Shown piece after piece: positions 35,823 to 44,889 of a stretch of 64,000 bases of DNA. The stretch is taken from assembly GCA_016125085.1 (NCBI GenBank), contig WGMM01000009.1, forward strand, positions 186,001-250,000, written 5' to 3'. The position numbers and the translations under genes are program-made. The DNA comes from a bacterium (GTDB lineage Bacteria; Planctomycetota; Planctomycetia; Isosphaerales; Isosphaeraceae). A model generated the notes under the pieces. It searched no databases, had not been told where the DNA came from, and saw nothing but the letters and a program-made list of their open reading frames with translations. Each line of letters opens with the position of its first letter. Position 1 is the first letter of the stretch.

Positions 35823-36254
35823 TCAATTCGGAGTCTTTCGTTTTCCGCCAGTTTTTCCGGTCCCGGTCCGCTCTTCGATGAGCTTTCGCAAGCGATCGAG
35901 TTCGGTGTCCGTCAATTCGCATTTTTCGAGGATATGCGTGACGACAAGCCCTGTCGTGCCTTCCAGAATGTTGCCCAGAAGGTCGTCGGCGGCCGCCAGC
36001 AGCGACTTCACGACCGATGCCGCAGGCTTATACAGATGGCTCGTGCCCACGGGCCGGGCCTGCAGGATGCCTTTTTCGACAAGCCGGTGCAGCACCGATT
36101 TGCACGTCGTCGGCGCCCAGCCTTCGGTTTTCGCTGCCTCCGTGTAAACGTCCCGGGCCGAACAACCGTCGTCCCGGTACTTCCACACGATCTTCATCAC
36201 CTTCCATTCGGCCGGCGTGAGATTGCCGCCCGCCTGTTCCGTCTTCGGAGCCAC
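35823..36254 (-). CDS. BlaI/MecI-family transcriptional repressor, second copy
   Basis: A 143-residue winged-helix repressor with LTPAEWKVMKIVWKYRD near the N-terminus and WAPTTCKSVLHRLVEKGIL as the helix-turn-helix, then the wing HLYKPAAS. Its C-terminal dimerisation region ends in a basic tail. The start is GTG at 36254, with AGGAGG eight bases upstream. A longer frame starting at TTG 36344 overlaps the -35 box and operator, so it is not used. It ends 15 bases before the large M56 gene, so the pair is an operon. It is sequence-distinct from the first BlaI. Confidence 0.88.
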   Translation of the reverse strand: MAPKTEQAGGNLTPAEWKVMKIVWKYRDDGCSARDVYTEAAKTEGWAPTTCKSVLHRLVEKGILQARPVGTSHLYKPAASVVKSLLAAADDLLGNILEGTTGLVVTHILEKCELTDTELDRLRKLIEERTGTGKTGGKRKTPN

Positions 36255-36308
36255 GGCCTGTTCCTCCTGTCGAATGACAATGTCGCAAAACTGCTTCTCA
36301 AGTCGTAT

Positions 36309-36344
36309 GACTAACTTTATAGTCGGGCGACGATGTAGAGTCAA
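36309..36344 (-). promoter_or_regulatory. Strong promoter with palindromic operator for the second blaI
   Basis: On the minus strand TTGACT (36339-36344) and TATAAA (36316-36321) are 17 bp apart. A 16-nt palindrome GACTATAAAGTTAGTC (36309-36324), with 5-bp perfect arms GACTA/TAGTC, overlaps the -10 entirely. The position and size fit autorepression by BlaI. It matches the 7740-7755 element at 10 of 16 positions (ACTA and the TT-GT core shared). Confidence 0.7.
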
Positions 36345-36489
36345 TCCGATTTTTCGATTTCTTGTCCAGCAATCGAAATCGGTGTCAGCTTCGATCGTTG
36401 AGAGCTTGGGCCGCTACGGTCCGAACGTTGTCGAAGGCAGTTGATATGTTTCGGGCGGAACAATCGGTACAAGGATCAGGCGGAACGCT

Positions 36490-37806
36490 TCAGGGCTTCA
36501 ATTCGACATTCGAAACGCCTTCCTTGCCTGCCGGGAAGAGGTTGCCGGAGAAATGCAGGTTTTTCGGCCCGGCCGGGCCTCCGGGAATCAACACGGCCCA
36601 GCGGTAGCGGGGCGGGCCGGTTGTATGGACCAGATTGCCGGTCACGATGACGTCCGACAACGGAGGGTCGTCTGTCTGCTGGCCGGTGTCGAACCGGATC
36701 GGGGCACGCTCGTCGCCCCATATCCAGCGGGCATCGCCGTGGCCGAAGTCGGAAATGATATTGGAGGAAACGATCGAACCGCCGTCGGCATTTCCCGCAT
36801 GTGCCGCTGCACCGGGCATCAGGCCGATGGCCCAGAGGCTGTTGCGTACGAACTGATTGCCCGTTATGAGGACGTTCCGCGAGCCATGCATGGCCTTCAT
36901 ACCGATGAACGAATTGACGACGATGTTGTTCGCCACGATCGCCTGATCGGTGTGCAGGTCGATACCCTGGGCGGCGTTTTCGATGTGATTTCCCAGGATG
37001 CGCGTCAGCGAGCTGGCTTCGGGCGATGTCACGATGATGGCCGAGCCCTGCTGCCAGTTGTCCGTGTAATTCGAATCCCATACTTGCTGATTGACGAGGT
37101 TGCCCTTCGTCTCGTTCTTTTTCACCCAGTCGCCCAGCTTATGCTTTGCCTTGATTTCCGGCGTCGGCAGCCATGTCTCCTCGATGATGCGGTTACCTTC
37201 GATCAAAGTGCCTGTGCAGCCGGCGAGGCTCAGCCCGGTGCCGTCGGTGCAGCGGAAGGCATAGCCCCAGTCCGGGCTGGCGGTCCGGTCGTCGACGGAA
37301 ACTCGCATGTAATTTCGAATCAGGCATCGGCTGATTCGCGCATCCTTGCAATTCCTCAGGGCGATCGCGGCGGAGGCTGTGCGGTTTTCGTAGACTTTGA
37401 CGTTTTCGACTGCCAGGTCCCGGCATTCGATCGCCAGAATGGCTTCGTTACGGGTTTCCCAGGCGGTTGCCGGACGAGTTAGCGTGACGTCACGAATTTC
37501 GACTCCGGAAGCTTTTTCGATTTCGACGATCGGCTGATCGGGGCTCGATTGAACGATCCGGCCGGGGCCGTAAAGGCCGGAGCGATCCCGCTTGATCGTG
37601 ATTTTTCGGGAAATCAGGTGCTCTCCCGAAGGAACGAAAATCGGCTGCCCAGGATTGGCATCGATCGCGGCCTGGATCGAGTCGTAACTTGCTGCTGATG
37701 GCGTTCGAAGTGATTCGGTTTCGGCTTTCGTTGCGGTATCGAGCGTGCAGAAACACGTAAGACTCATAATCGCGCAAATCGCATCCGGAAATTTCAGGTT
37801 TTTCAT
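36490..37806 (-). CDS. Secreted right-handed parallel beta-helix protein
   Basis: A 438-residue protein with a signal peptide (MKNLKFPDAICAIMSLT...). A long beta-helix region at about 45-430 has repeated turns with buried Asn/Asp ladders (for example VENVKVYENRT, ISRCLIRNYM, IVANNIVVNSF, NVLITGNQFVRNS). The fold is typical of pectate lyase-like and carbohydrate-binding enzymes. The start at 37806 is the signal-peptide ATG; an upstream in-frame codon at 37905 is unsupported. It likely acts on polysaccharides, but no catalytic triad can be placed. An inverted repeat (37880-37895) lies upstream. Confidence 0.8.
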   Translation of the reverse strand: MKNLKFPDAICAIMSLTCFCTLDTATKAETESLRTPSAASYDSIQAAIDANPGQPIFVPSGEHLISRKITIKRDRSGLYGPGRIVQSSPDQPIVEIEKASGVEIRDVTLTRPATAWETRNEAILAIECRDLAVENVKVYENRTASAAIALRNCKDARISRCLIRNYMRVSVDDRTASPDWGYAFRCTDGTGLSLAGCTGTLIEGNRIIEETWLPTPEIKAKHKLGDWVKKNETKGNLVNQQVWDSNYTDNWQQGSAIIVTSPEASSLTRILGNHIENAAQGIDLHTDQAIVANNIVVNSFIGMKAMHGSRNVLITGNQFVRNSLWAIGLMPGAAAHAGNADGGSIVSSNIISDFGHGDARWIWGDERAPIRFDTGQQTDDPPLSDVIVTGNLVHTTGPPRYRWAVLIPGGPAGPKNLHFSGNLFPAGKEGVSNVELKP

Positions 37807-38130
37807 GTGAGTGCGATCTTCGGATGGGTTGTGATGGCGAAAGGTGCGATCGGAAGGAAGGATCGACCGATTCCGTGGTGCGTATTTTATTACGCCTGCT
37901 GCCATGAAGATATCCCGAATGCCCTGAAATTCGATGCTCGAAAGCGTTTTGTGTCTCGAAGATTCATGGCGTGCTGCCTCGTTCGCTTGAGTTCCTGTTC
38001 GGCACGTTGTATCTTGAACCGAAGTCCAACAGGCCCGTTCCGTTCACCGCATCGATCGCCTGAATCCACGGGCTTGTACGTGTCGAAGCGAATTCCACCT
38101 GAATCCTCCAGCAAAACCGGGAAAACAGCC
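37807..38130. other. Intergenic region between divergent genes
   Basis: About 320 bases. The aldehyde-dehydrogenase frame stays open back to 37807, but the extra residues have no family similarity. A 16-nt inverted repeat GCGTATTTTATTACGC (37880-37895, 5-bp arms) is the only structure seen, a possible operator. Confidence 0.35.
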
Positions 38131-39687
38131 ATGGCGACTGCAGCGACCGAGATTCGTGCATTGACGGCGTCCGCATTTCGGGCCCCGCAGAAGTTCGTCG
38201 ATTTCTGCCGTAACGACGGCAAGCCGCTGCGTGGCCTGGTCGGCGGCAAAGAGCTGGCCGGCACGATGAATGTCACGTTCGAGACGATCGACCCGGGCAC
38301 ACAGGAGGTGCTGGCGACGGTTTGCGAAATGGGCGACGCAGAAGTCGACCTGGCCGTCGAGGCTGCTCAGCGGGCGTTCGTGGGCAACGGCAAGAACGGC
38401 TGGCGTGATCTGGCTGTCGAAGCCCGCATCGCCTTGTGCATGAAGCTGGTCGAACTGTGCGAACGTGACCGCGACGTGCTGCTGGCCTGCGAAATTCTGG
38501 ATGGCGGCAAGGTTTCCGAACTGGCCGAAGGCGATTTCGGGACGATTCGCGATTGCGCAGAGTATTTCGCTGGCGTGGCGCGGCGGATTCCGCTGGGCGA
38601 CAGTGATTCGATGAAAGTCGCCGAGGGCATTCGCGGGTTCACCTATCGTGAGCCCTGGGGCGTTGTCGCGGGCATCATTCCGTGGAATTATCCGATCGTC
38701 CTCACGGCCTGGTTCATGTTCCCGGCCTTGCTCTCAGGCAATACGATCCTGATCAAGCCGGCGGAAGACACGCCGCTTTCGGCCCTTTACATCGGCAAAC
38801 TGGCTGAGGAAGCCGGCTTCCCGGCGGGCGTGATCAACGTTCTGCCCGGCCGCGGCGAAATCACGGGGCAGGCGATCGCCGAGCACCCCGGCGTCAAATA
38901 CATTTCGTTCACCGGTTCGCCGGGTGTCGGGCAGGCGATCCTTCGGACCTGTGACCGCAACGGCACCCGCATGAAGCGGGAAATGGGCGGCAACGGGGCG
39001 GCGATCGTCCTGGGCGATGCCGACCCTGAAGTGGTGGCCCGCATGATCGGCAGGTTCGCCAATCAGCACTTCGGCCAGACGTGCTGCACGATCCACCGGA
39101 TTTATGTGGACAAGAAGATCGCCGACGACTTCATCGCGGCCGAGAAGAACTTCTTCGAGAATCTCAAGATCGGCTACCAGGCCGAAGCGGGCACGCAGCT
39201 CGGGGCCGTGATCAACGCCACGCAGCGGCAGCGGATTCTCAAGGCCGAACGCGACACGCTGGCCCGGGGCGGCAAGGCGATCGTGGCCGGCGGCGACGCT
39301 GAAGTGGCCGGCAAGCGGGGCTTTTATCTGAAGCCGTCGCTTTATCGTACCGAGCCGGGGCTGAACGTGAATCCTGAGGAAGTCTTCCACACCTATGCCA
39401 CGATCTGCCCGGTTTCTTCGGAAGAAGAAGCCATGCGGCTGGCGAATTCGTCGCCCTATGGCCTGGGCGCCAGCGTGTGGACGAAGGACATCGACCGGGG
39501 CATAGCCCTGGCCAAGAAGTTCCGCGACGGCACGTGCCAGGTGAACTGCCACAATACGATCGCCTACGGCCTGCCTTACGGCGGCCAGGGCATTTCGGGC
39601 GGCCCGGGTGCTGGCGTGAACTGCGAAGACACCTTCCGCGATTACACCCAGGTGAAGGCCGTCTACGTGGCCGAATACCCTGAGTGA
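38131..39687 (+). CDS. NAD(P)-dependent aldehyde dehydrogenase, betaine-aldehyde-dehydrogenase-like
   Basis: A 518-residue cytoplasmic enzyme oxidising an aldehyde to the acid. Family motifs: GIIPWNYPIVL (substrate/NAD fold), ISFTGSPGVGQAI, EMGGNGAAIVLGDADPE (Glu as general base), GQTCCTIHRIYV with the catalytic Cys, and YGLGASVWTKDIDRGIAL. The sequence differs from the canonical GGK motif at the Glu site (MGGN) and GQxC context, so substrate class is uncertain. The start at 38131 is chosen because it matches the usual N-terminus. A hairpin terminator follows at 39702-39729. Confidence 0.88.
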   Translation: MATAATEIRALTASAFRAPQKFVDFCRNDGKPLRGLVGGKELAGTMNVTFETIDPGTQEVLATVCEMGDAEVDLAVEAAQRAFVGNGKNGWRDLAVEARIALCMKLVELCERDRDVLLACEILDGGKVSELAEGDFGTIRDCAEYFAGVARRIPLGDSDSMKVAEGIRGFTYREPWGVVAGIIPWNYPIVLTAWFMFPALLSGNTILIKPAEDTPLSALYIGKLAEEAGFPAGVINVLPGRGEITGQAIAEHPGVKYISFTGSPGVGQAILRTCDRNGTRMKREMGGNGAAIVLGDADPEVVARMIGRFANQHFGQTCCTIHRIYVDKKIADDFIAAEKNFFENLKIGYQAEAGTQLGAVINATQRQRILKAERDTLARGGKAIVAGGDAEVAGKRGFYLKPSLYRTEPGLNVNPEEVFHTYATICPVSSEEEAMRLANSSPYGLGASVWTKDIDRGIALAKKFRDGTCQVNCHNTIAYGLPYGGQGISGGPGAGVNCEDTFRDYTQVKAVYVAEYPE

Positions 39688-39701
39688 ACCTGAATCGTTC
39701 G

Positions 39702-39729
39702 AGTCCGCCGGTCTATGGGCCGGCGGACT
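39702..39729 (+). terminator. Terminator after the aldehyde dehydrogenase gene
   Basis: A 10-bp stem AGTCCGCCGG/CCGGCGGACT with an 8-nt loop, followed by TTCG; 15 bases after the stop. The T-tract is short. Confidence 0.6.
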
Positions 39730-39878
39730 TTCGTGCGGTTCGATCGTTAGAAGCCCTGGTTCGATCGCATGAATTTGAGCGAGGTAGATTTCATTTTCGA
39801 AATGCTGTAATTATTTTCGAAGTTCCGAAGTTCGAAATCACAGGATGCTGTGATCGCTACATCTTGCGGAGTTCGATA

Positions 39879-40214
39879 ATGGCAAACGAAGCAAGGCTGA
39901 TCGAGTTTCTCAGGGCCTTCCAGGCCAGAAAGGGAATGTATATGCAGGCCGTGACGATCGATACGGTCGAATCGTTTCTGACCGGTTTCATCGTGGCGTG
40001 TCATGCGTTCGGCGTCCACATCGATTACGGCGGAACTCGCGAATCGCTGGAAAAACGGGGTTTGGAATCGGGTGGTGCGTTTTCTCCGATCATGCGGATG
40101 AAGAGCCAGGGCTGGAGCGACGAACGCATCATCGAGGAGTCGATCGAGATCGTGATCGAAACGATCGAGGCGATTCAGGCGAATTCGAGGCCGATTCCAC
40201 CGGAAATCGGGTGA
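39879..40214 (+). CDS. Hypothetical small cytoplasmic protein
   Basis: A 111-residue predicted soluble helical protein, unrecognised. The ATG at 39879 starts MANEARLIEFLRAFQ; a longer frame from 39684 would overlap the preceding stop region and hairpin, and has no family-like composition. The C-terminal half carries SDERIIEESIEIVIETIEAI, a probable amphipathic helix. No neighbour suggests a role. Confidence 0.5.
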   Translation: MANEARLIEFLRAFQARKGMYMQAVTIDTVESFLTGFIVACHAFGVHIDYGGTRESLEKRGLESGGAFSPIMRMKSQGWSDERIIEESIEIVIETIEAIQANSRPIPPEIG

Positions 40215-40345
40215 GAAAAACTTCGAGACTTGCAATATTCGTTTCGATTCGTCGAATTCACGAATAACGGGGCTCGGTCAACTTGCCTTGAAGACCGCGA
40301 ACCGCGACACATCCTGTATTCGAGTACGGAAAAGCAAGCTCGCCG

Positions 40346-40738
40346 ATGACATCCGCCGAATCGTTCGCAAAACGAGTCTTCTTCTGGGCTTCGATCTATG
40401 GGTTCCTCGTGATCGCGCCGCAGTATTTTCTCGAAGAGCGGATCGGAAGAGATAATCCGCCGCCGATCACGCATCCCGAGCATTTTTACGGGTTCGTCGG
40501 TGTCGCTCTGGCCTGGCAGCTGGCTTTTTATCTGATCGCACGAGATCCACAGCGGCTTCGCCCGATCATTCCAGCCGCGGTCGCGGAGAAATGGCTTTTC
40601 GGAATCGCCGCGATGAAGCTTCTCTACGACGGTCGTGTGCAGTCGATCCTGGGATTGTTCGCCGGGATCGACATCGTGCTCGGAATCCTGTTTCTAATTG
40701 CCTATTTGCGGCTTGGTCTTGCTTTGGCCGAAAATTGA
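40346..40738 (+). CDS. Hypothetical four-helix membrane protein
   Basis: A 130-residue protein with hydrophobic segments at about residues 10-28, 47-65, 82-92 and 103-127. Size and layout resemble DoxX- or DUF-type small membrane proteins, but no motif settles it. It is bounded by ppc on the opposite strand and by an unknown gene on the same strand 131 bases upstream. Confidence 0.6.
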   Translation: MTSAESFAKRVFFWASIYGFLVIAPQYFLEERIGRDNPPPITHPEHFYGFVGVALAWQLAFYLIARDPQRLRPIIPAAVAEKWLFGIAAMKLLYDGRVQSILGLFAGIDIVLGILFLIAYLRLGLALAEN

Positions 40739-40803
40739 CTCCGTGACTCAAGCCGATTGTGCCACTTGATGAGTTACTGGAACACACGGAGCACTACGGT
40801 GCA

Positions 40804-43494
40804 TCACCCCGTCGTGCGCAGGCCGCTGGCGATGGCGTTGGTGACGAGGAGCAGTTCTTCCAGCGAGCTGTCGTCTTTTTCCGAACGCCAGCGGCGGATC
40901 AGTTCCACCTGTCGGCGATGAAGGTCAGCCAGAGGCGGTTCGCGGAAGGACAGCGTTTTGAACAGGCGGGACCGGCGCTCGGAAAGTTCGCCGCCGAGCA
41001 GTTCGACGATCGCCTCGCGGCTGCGGCGGTATTCAGCCAGGATGCGGTTCATGAATCCCTGGCGCAGGGCATCGTCGGGGCAGAGAGTTGCATAAAGCGA
41101 CATGATTTCTTCGTCGGCGCTGTAGAGCGACGTTTCGACATTGAAGAAGACGTAAGTGATCGGGCCGTTCCGGGCGATTTCCTGACGCAGGATGTCCCAG
41201 CCGTTCGGGTCGTCTGTCTTGAGCTTTTCAAGGGCCGTGCCGACGCCGTACCAGCCGGACAGCAAAAAACGGGACTGATTCCATGCGAAGACCCACGGGA
41301 TGGCCCGCAAGTCGGCGAGTGTGGCCGCGCCGGTGCGGCGTGTGGGCCGAGAGCCGATTTTGCTCTGTTCGATGACGTCGACGGGCGTTGCTGTGCGAAA
41401 GAACGAAACGAAGCCCTCACTGGCGATGAGTTCGCGAAACGTGGAAAACGCTTCGGTCGAGAGCCATTCGAGCGTCCGGCGGGCGTTCGCGCCGATCGGC
41501 TCGGTCGATCGCGTGGCGGCGTGACGCAAGACGCCGGCGACCAGCACTTCGAGGTTGTAGGACGCCGTGAGCAGGTTCGAGTATTTCTGGGCGATCGTTT
41601 CGCCCTGTTCGGTAAGTTTGGTGCCGTATCGTAGCGAGCCGGGTGGCAGGCTGGCGAGGAAGCGGTCGGTGGGGCCCGCGCCGCGGCTGATCGTGCCGCC
41701 ACGGCCGTGGAAGAAGCGTACTGGCAGGCCGATTTCGTCGCTCAGCGCCACGATGTTTTCCTGGGCGCAGCGCAGGGCCCAGAAGCTGGCCAGGATGCCG
41801 CCGTCCTTATTGCTGTCGCTGTAGCCGATCATGACGTCCTGGGGCAAGTCGAGGACTTCGTTCGATCGTTTCACGAGCGGAGCAGCGGCGTACTTCCGCA
41901 GAATCTCGGAGCTGTGTTTCAGGTCGTCGATGGTTTCGAACAGGGGCACGACGGGGAACGGCACGATGAAGCCGCCTTCGACGAATTCGACGGCTTCCCC
42001 TTCGCGTGCCAGAAGGTGCACGGTAAAAAGATCTTCGGCGGATCGAGTCATGCTGACGATACACGTGCCGATGCCTGCCGTCCCGAACTTGCGGATATGC
42101 TGGGCGACGACCTGAAATAGCCGCCGGGCTTCGTCGCCTTCAGGGCCGACGGACTGGGCACGTGTAACGAACGGTCTTGGCCGAGTCATCTCTTCGGCGA
42201 TGAAGCGGGATCGGTCGTCCGTCGAAATATCGGCCCAGGGGCGATCGAGAACTTGCGAAGCATCGACGAATTGCCCAAGTGCCTTCTCGAAAACGGCGCT
42301 GTTCTGGCGAAGATCCAGCCGTGCCGAATGGAAGCCGAAGGTGTGTGCGACTTGAATGGCGGGCAGGATGTCCTCGTCGGCCAGGCGGCCGGCACCGATG
42401 GCACGGAGAGTGCGGGCCAGGAGCGAAAGGTCGCGGACGTATTCCTCGGCGTCCCGATAGTGATGAGGCTCGAGTTCGTCGGCTTTCGCCGGGATTCGGG
42501 CGGCCATCATGTTCAGGAACTGGCGGATCGGTTCGCCGGGGTTCCTGTCCATCGCTTTTTCGGCGGCCGGGCCGCAGAGTGCGGCGGTTTCGTCCATCCG
42601 CCGCGTGAATTCCGCAGGCAGAGGCGTATCGTTTTCGGAAATACTGAGATACGCAGCGAGACGATGGACTTCACGACGCTGGAGGTCGAGGGCCGTCCGG
42701 CGCAGCATCGCGAGCACCTCGTGCGTCACTTCCGCGGTGACGAGAGGGTGGCCGTCGCGGTCGCCGCCGACCCAGTTGCCGAACGTAAGGCCGGGGAACA
42801 CAGGTTCATAGACGAACCGGTCGGCCGAAAGTCCTTCGCGCCGCCAGACCTGCAGGAAGCGGCGCACAAGCAGCGAGACGACCTTGGGAAAAATCTCGCC
42901 CAGGTAGTGCTGCACGTTACGCAGCTCCGAGAAGACGTCGGGTCGGCTGATGAAGACTTCGCCAGTGAGGAAGATGCGTTCGATGTGAGCCTTGATCTCG
43001 TCGCGGATGAGATCGCGCTCCGAGGCCGAATACATCTGATTTTCGAGTTTGACGATCAGCAGATAAAGATTGCGGTAATGCTCCAGGATCGTCGCCCGTT
43101 TGGCTTCGGTCGGGTGGGCAGTCAATGTCGGGCAGACGGTGATCCTGCGGATCAGCGCGGCCAGGTCGTCCTCGCTCATTTCGGCTTTCAAGGCCGGGAT
43201 GACTTCGCTCCAGCGGCCCCGCTCCAACCGGCGGCCGGTGTCTTTCACGTCACGCCGGCGTGCCTGGTTGGCCGTGTTCTCTTCGACACTGTTGAGGATC
43301 TGGAACGCCAGCGAATGGACACGCGCTGCCTTGGGCGGCAGTTCGTCGAGGGGCACCCGGCCAGTGGTCCAGGGCACGGATCGTGCCAGTTCTGGCTCGC
43401 CCATTTCCTCGAGCGTTTCCGTGAGGCACCCGATCAGGAACTTCAGGTCCCTGTCCCACTTTTCGAATTCGAATGCGTACTGATTCGTCGGCAT
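40804..43494 (-). CDS. ppc: Phosphoenolpyruvate carboxylase
   Basis: Carboxylates PEP with bicarbonate to oxaloacetate, refilling the TCA cycle in the cytoplasm. The 896-residue protein has all expected motifs: LTAHPTEAKRATILEH near residue 145 (catalytic His), GYSDSNKDGGILAS (Lys), FHGRGGTISRGAGPT (Arg/Gly loop), and a C-terminal LLVTNAIASGLRTTG tail matching the family end. Length is normal. It is divergent from cysK, separated by about 430 bases. Confidence 0.95.
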   Translation of the reverse strand: MPTNQYAFEFEKWDRDLKFLIGCLTETLEEMGEPELARSVPWTTGRVPLDELPPKAARVHSLAFQILNSVEENTANQARRRDVKDTGRRLERGRWSEVIPALKAEMSEDDLAALIRRITVCPTLTAHPTEAKRATILEHYRNLYLLIVKLENQMYSASERDLIRDEIKAHIERIFLTGEVFISRPDVFSELRNVQHYLGEIFPKVVSLLVRRFLQVWRREGLSADRFVYEPVFPGLTFGNWVGGDRDGHPLVTAEVTHEVLAMLRRTALDLQRREVHRLAAYLSISENDTPLPAEFTRRMDETAALCGPAAEKAMDRNPGEPIRQFLNMMAARIPAKADELEPHHYRDAEEYVRDLSLLARTLRAIGAGRLADEDILPAIQVAHTFGFHSARLDLRQNSAVFEKALGQFVDASQVLDRPWADISTDDRSRFIAEEMTRPRPFVTRAQSVGPEGDEARRLFQVVAQHIRKFGTAGIGTCIVSMTRSAEDLFTVHLLAREGEAVEFVEGGFIVPFPVVPLFETIDDLKHSSEILRKYAAAPLVKRSNEVLDLPQDVMIGYSDSNKDGGILASFWALRCAQENIVALSDEIGLPVRFFHGRGGTISRGAGPTDRFLASLPPGSLRYGTKLTEQGETIAQKYSNLLTASYNLEVLVAGVLRHAATRSTEPIGANARRTLEWLSTEAFSTFRELIASEGFVSFFRTATPVDVIEQSKIGSRPTRRTGAATLADLRAIPWVFAWNQSRFLLSGWYGVGTALEKLKTDDPNGWDILRQEIARNGPITYVFFNVETSLYSADEEIMSLYATLCPDDALRQGFMNRILAEYRRSREAIVELLGGELSERRSRLFKTLSFREPPLADLHRRQVELIRRWRSEKDDSSLEELLLVTNAIASGLRTTG

Positions 43495-43920
43495 GGCTCG
43501 AAGTACCCCGTGCGGCGATCGCGTGAGCGTGTTCTCCCGGGCTTTTTACCCCAGCGCTACGCAACGGTCGTGATGGATCGCGAAAATGTCCGCGTTCGTG
43601 TCACTGCCCGCCCGCCTTATCGGTATCGTAAGCTTACCTATACATGCCACAGTGCACTGCGGGCAAGTCAGAATACGATGAGGACTCTCGCAAGTTCGGT
43701 GCGTATGGTACTCGTGAACACCGTATGTGAGGATACTGGCAATGGCCGATCGCCCGGTTACGAAGCTTGAATCGGCTTGACCGGAAGTGTGGGGTGGGCT
43801 ATCGTGCGATCATCGGAAAGCTGTCCGGGGCGGTGCCGGCCGGGCGGACGCGGCGCGTTCGTCAGGATTGGTTCTCTGCCCAGGTCGGGACGGAATCGAA
43901 CCAGACGAGGTCAGGCACTC
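43495..43920. other. Divergent intergenic region ppc/cysK
   Basis: About 425 bases that should carry the divergent promoters. I see no strong consensus promoter, riboswitch-like stem or RNA gene; a short CAGTGCACTG palindrome occurs near 43653. Confidence 0.35.
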
Positions 43921-44889
43921 ATGAGCGGTACCCCTGCGACCCTGCGTGGAAAGATCTACGACGACATCACTCAGTGCATCGGCAATACGCCGCTGATTCG
44001 CGTGCGCCGCGCAGCAGGTGATGTCCGGGGCGAGGTTCTGGCCAAGCTGGAAAACTTCAACCCGCTGTGGTCAGTGAAGGACCGCATCGCGGTGAACATG
44101 ATCGACGAAGCCGAGGCCGCAGGGCGGATTTCGGCCGACACGCTGATCATCGAACCGACCAGCGGCAACACGGGGATCGGCCTGGCATTCACTTGTGCGG
44201 CCCGTGGTTACCGGCTGATGGTGACGATGCCCGAGAGCATGAGCCTGGAACGCCGGCGGCTTTTGAAGGCCTTCGGGGCCGAAATCGTTCTGACGCCTGC
44301 CGCGGAAGGCATGCCCGGCGCGGTGCGTAAGGCGGAAGAGATCGTGGCTGCCACGCCCAATGCCTTCATGCCCCAGCAGTTCAAGAATCCGGCGAATCCG
44401 GACATTCACCGCAAGACGACGGCTGAGGAGATCTGGGCGGACACGGGTGGCAAGGTCGATTATCTCGTTTGCGGCGTCGGTACGGGCGGTACGATCACGG
44501 GCTGCGGCGAAGTGCTGAAAGCCCGGCAGCCGAAGCTGAAGGTGATCGCTGTTGAGCCGGCCAGTTCGCCTGTTCTCACTCAGATGCGGTCCGGTCAGCC
44601 GGTCAAGCCCGGGCGACACGGGATTCAGGGAATCGGTGCCGGGTTCATTCCGGACGTGCTCAACACGACGATTATCGACGAAGTGATTACCATTCCCGAC
44701 GAAATCGCCTTCGAGACGGCTCGGCGCCTGGCGAAGCTCGAGGGCATGCTCGTCGGCATCTCTTGCGGCGCCGCTGCTGCTGCTGCGTTTCAGATCGCGA
44801 AGCGGCCCGAAGCTGAGGGCAAGCGAGTCGTCGTCATTCTGCCGGATCTGGGCGAACGGTACCTTTCGACGGCGTTGTATCCGGAATGA
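43921..44889 (+). CDS. cysK: Cysteine synthase (O-acetylserine sulfhydrylase)
   Basis: PLP enzyme making cysteine from O-acetylserine (or phosphoserine) and a sulfur donor. The 322-residue protein has the PLP-lysine region [16 protein letters not shown], the substrate loop [11 protein letters not shown], and the phosphate-binding GTGGTITG. The start at 43921 ([11 protein letters not shown]) fits the family; an in-frame start at 43777 adds a non-family tail. The stop overlaps the next gene, a JAMM protease, by ATGA, so coupled translation is expected. Whether it uses sulfide or a sulfur carrier protein (CysM-like) cannot be told from sequence. Confidence 0.92.
   Translation: MSGTPATLRGKIYDDITQCIGNTPLIRVRRAAGDVRGEVLAKLENFNPLWSVKDRIAVNMIDEAEAAGRISADTLIIEPTSGNTGIGLAFTCAARGYRLMVTMPESMSLERRRLLKAFGAEIVLTPAAEGMPGAVRKAEEIVAATPNAFMPQQFKNPANPDIHRKTTAEEIWADTGGKVDYLVCGVGTGGTITGCGEVLKARQPKLKVIAVEPASSPVLTQMRSGQPVKPGRHGIQGIGAGFIPDVLNTTIIDEVITIPDEIAFETARRLAKLEGMLVGISCGAAAAAAFQIAKRPEAEGKRVVVILPDLGERYLSTALYPE

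Noticed and set aside
36255..36344. N-terminal extension of the second BlaI starting at TTG 36344
   Set aside because: It would begin in the -35 box and pass through the operator; the GTG at 36254 has AGGAGG upstream.
37807..38130. N-terminal extension of the aldehyde dehydrogenase by about 108 residues
   Set aside because: The extra residues do not resemble the family, and the usual start lies at 38131.
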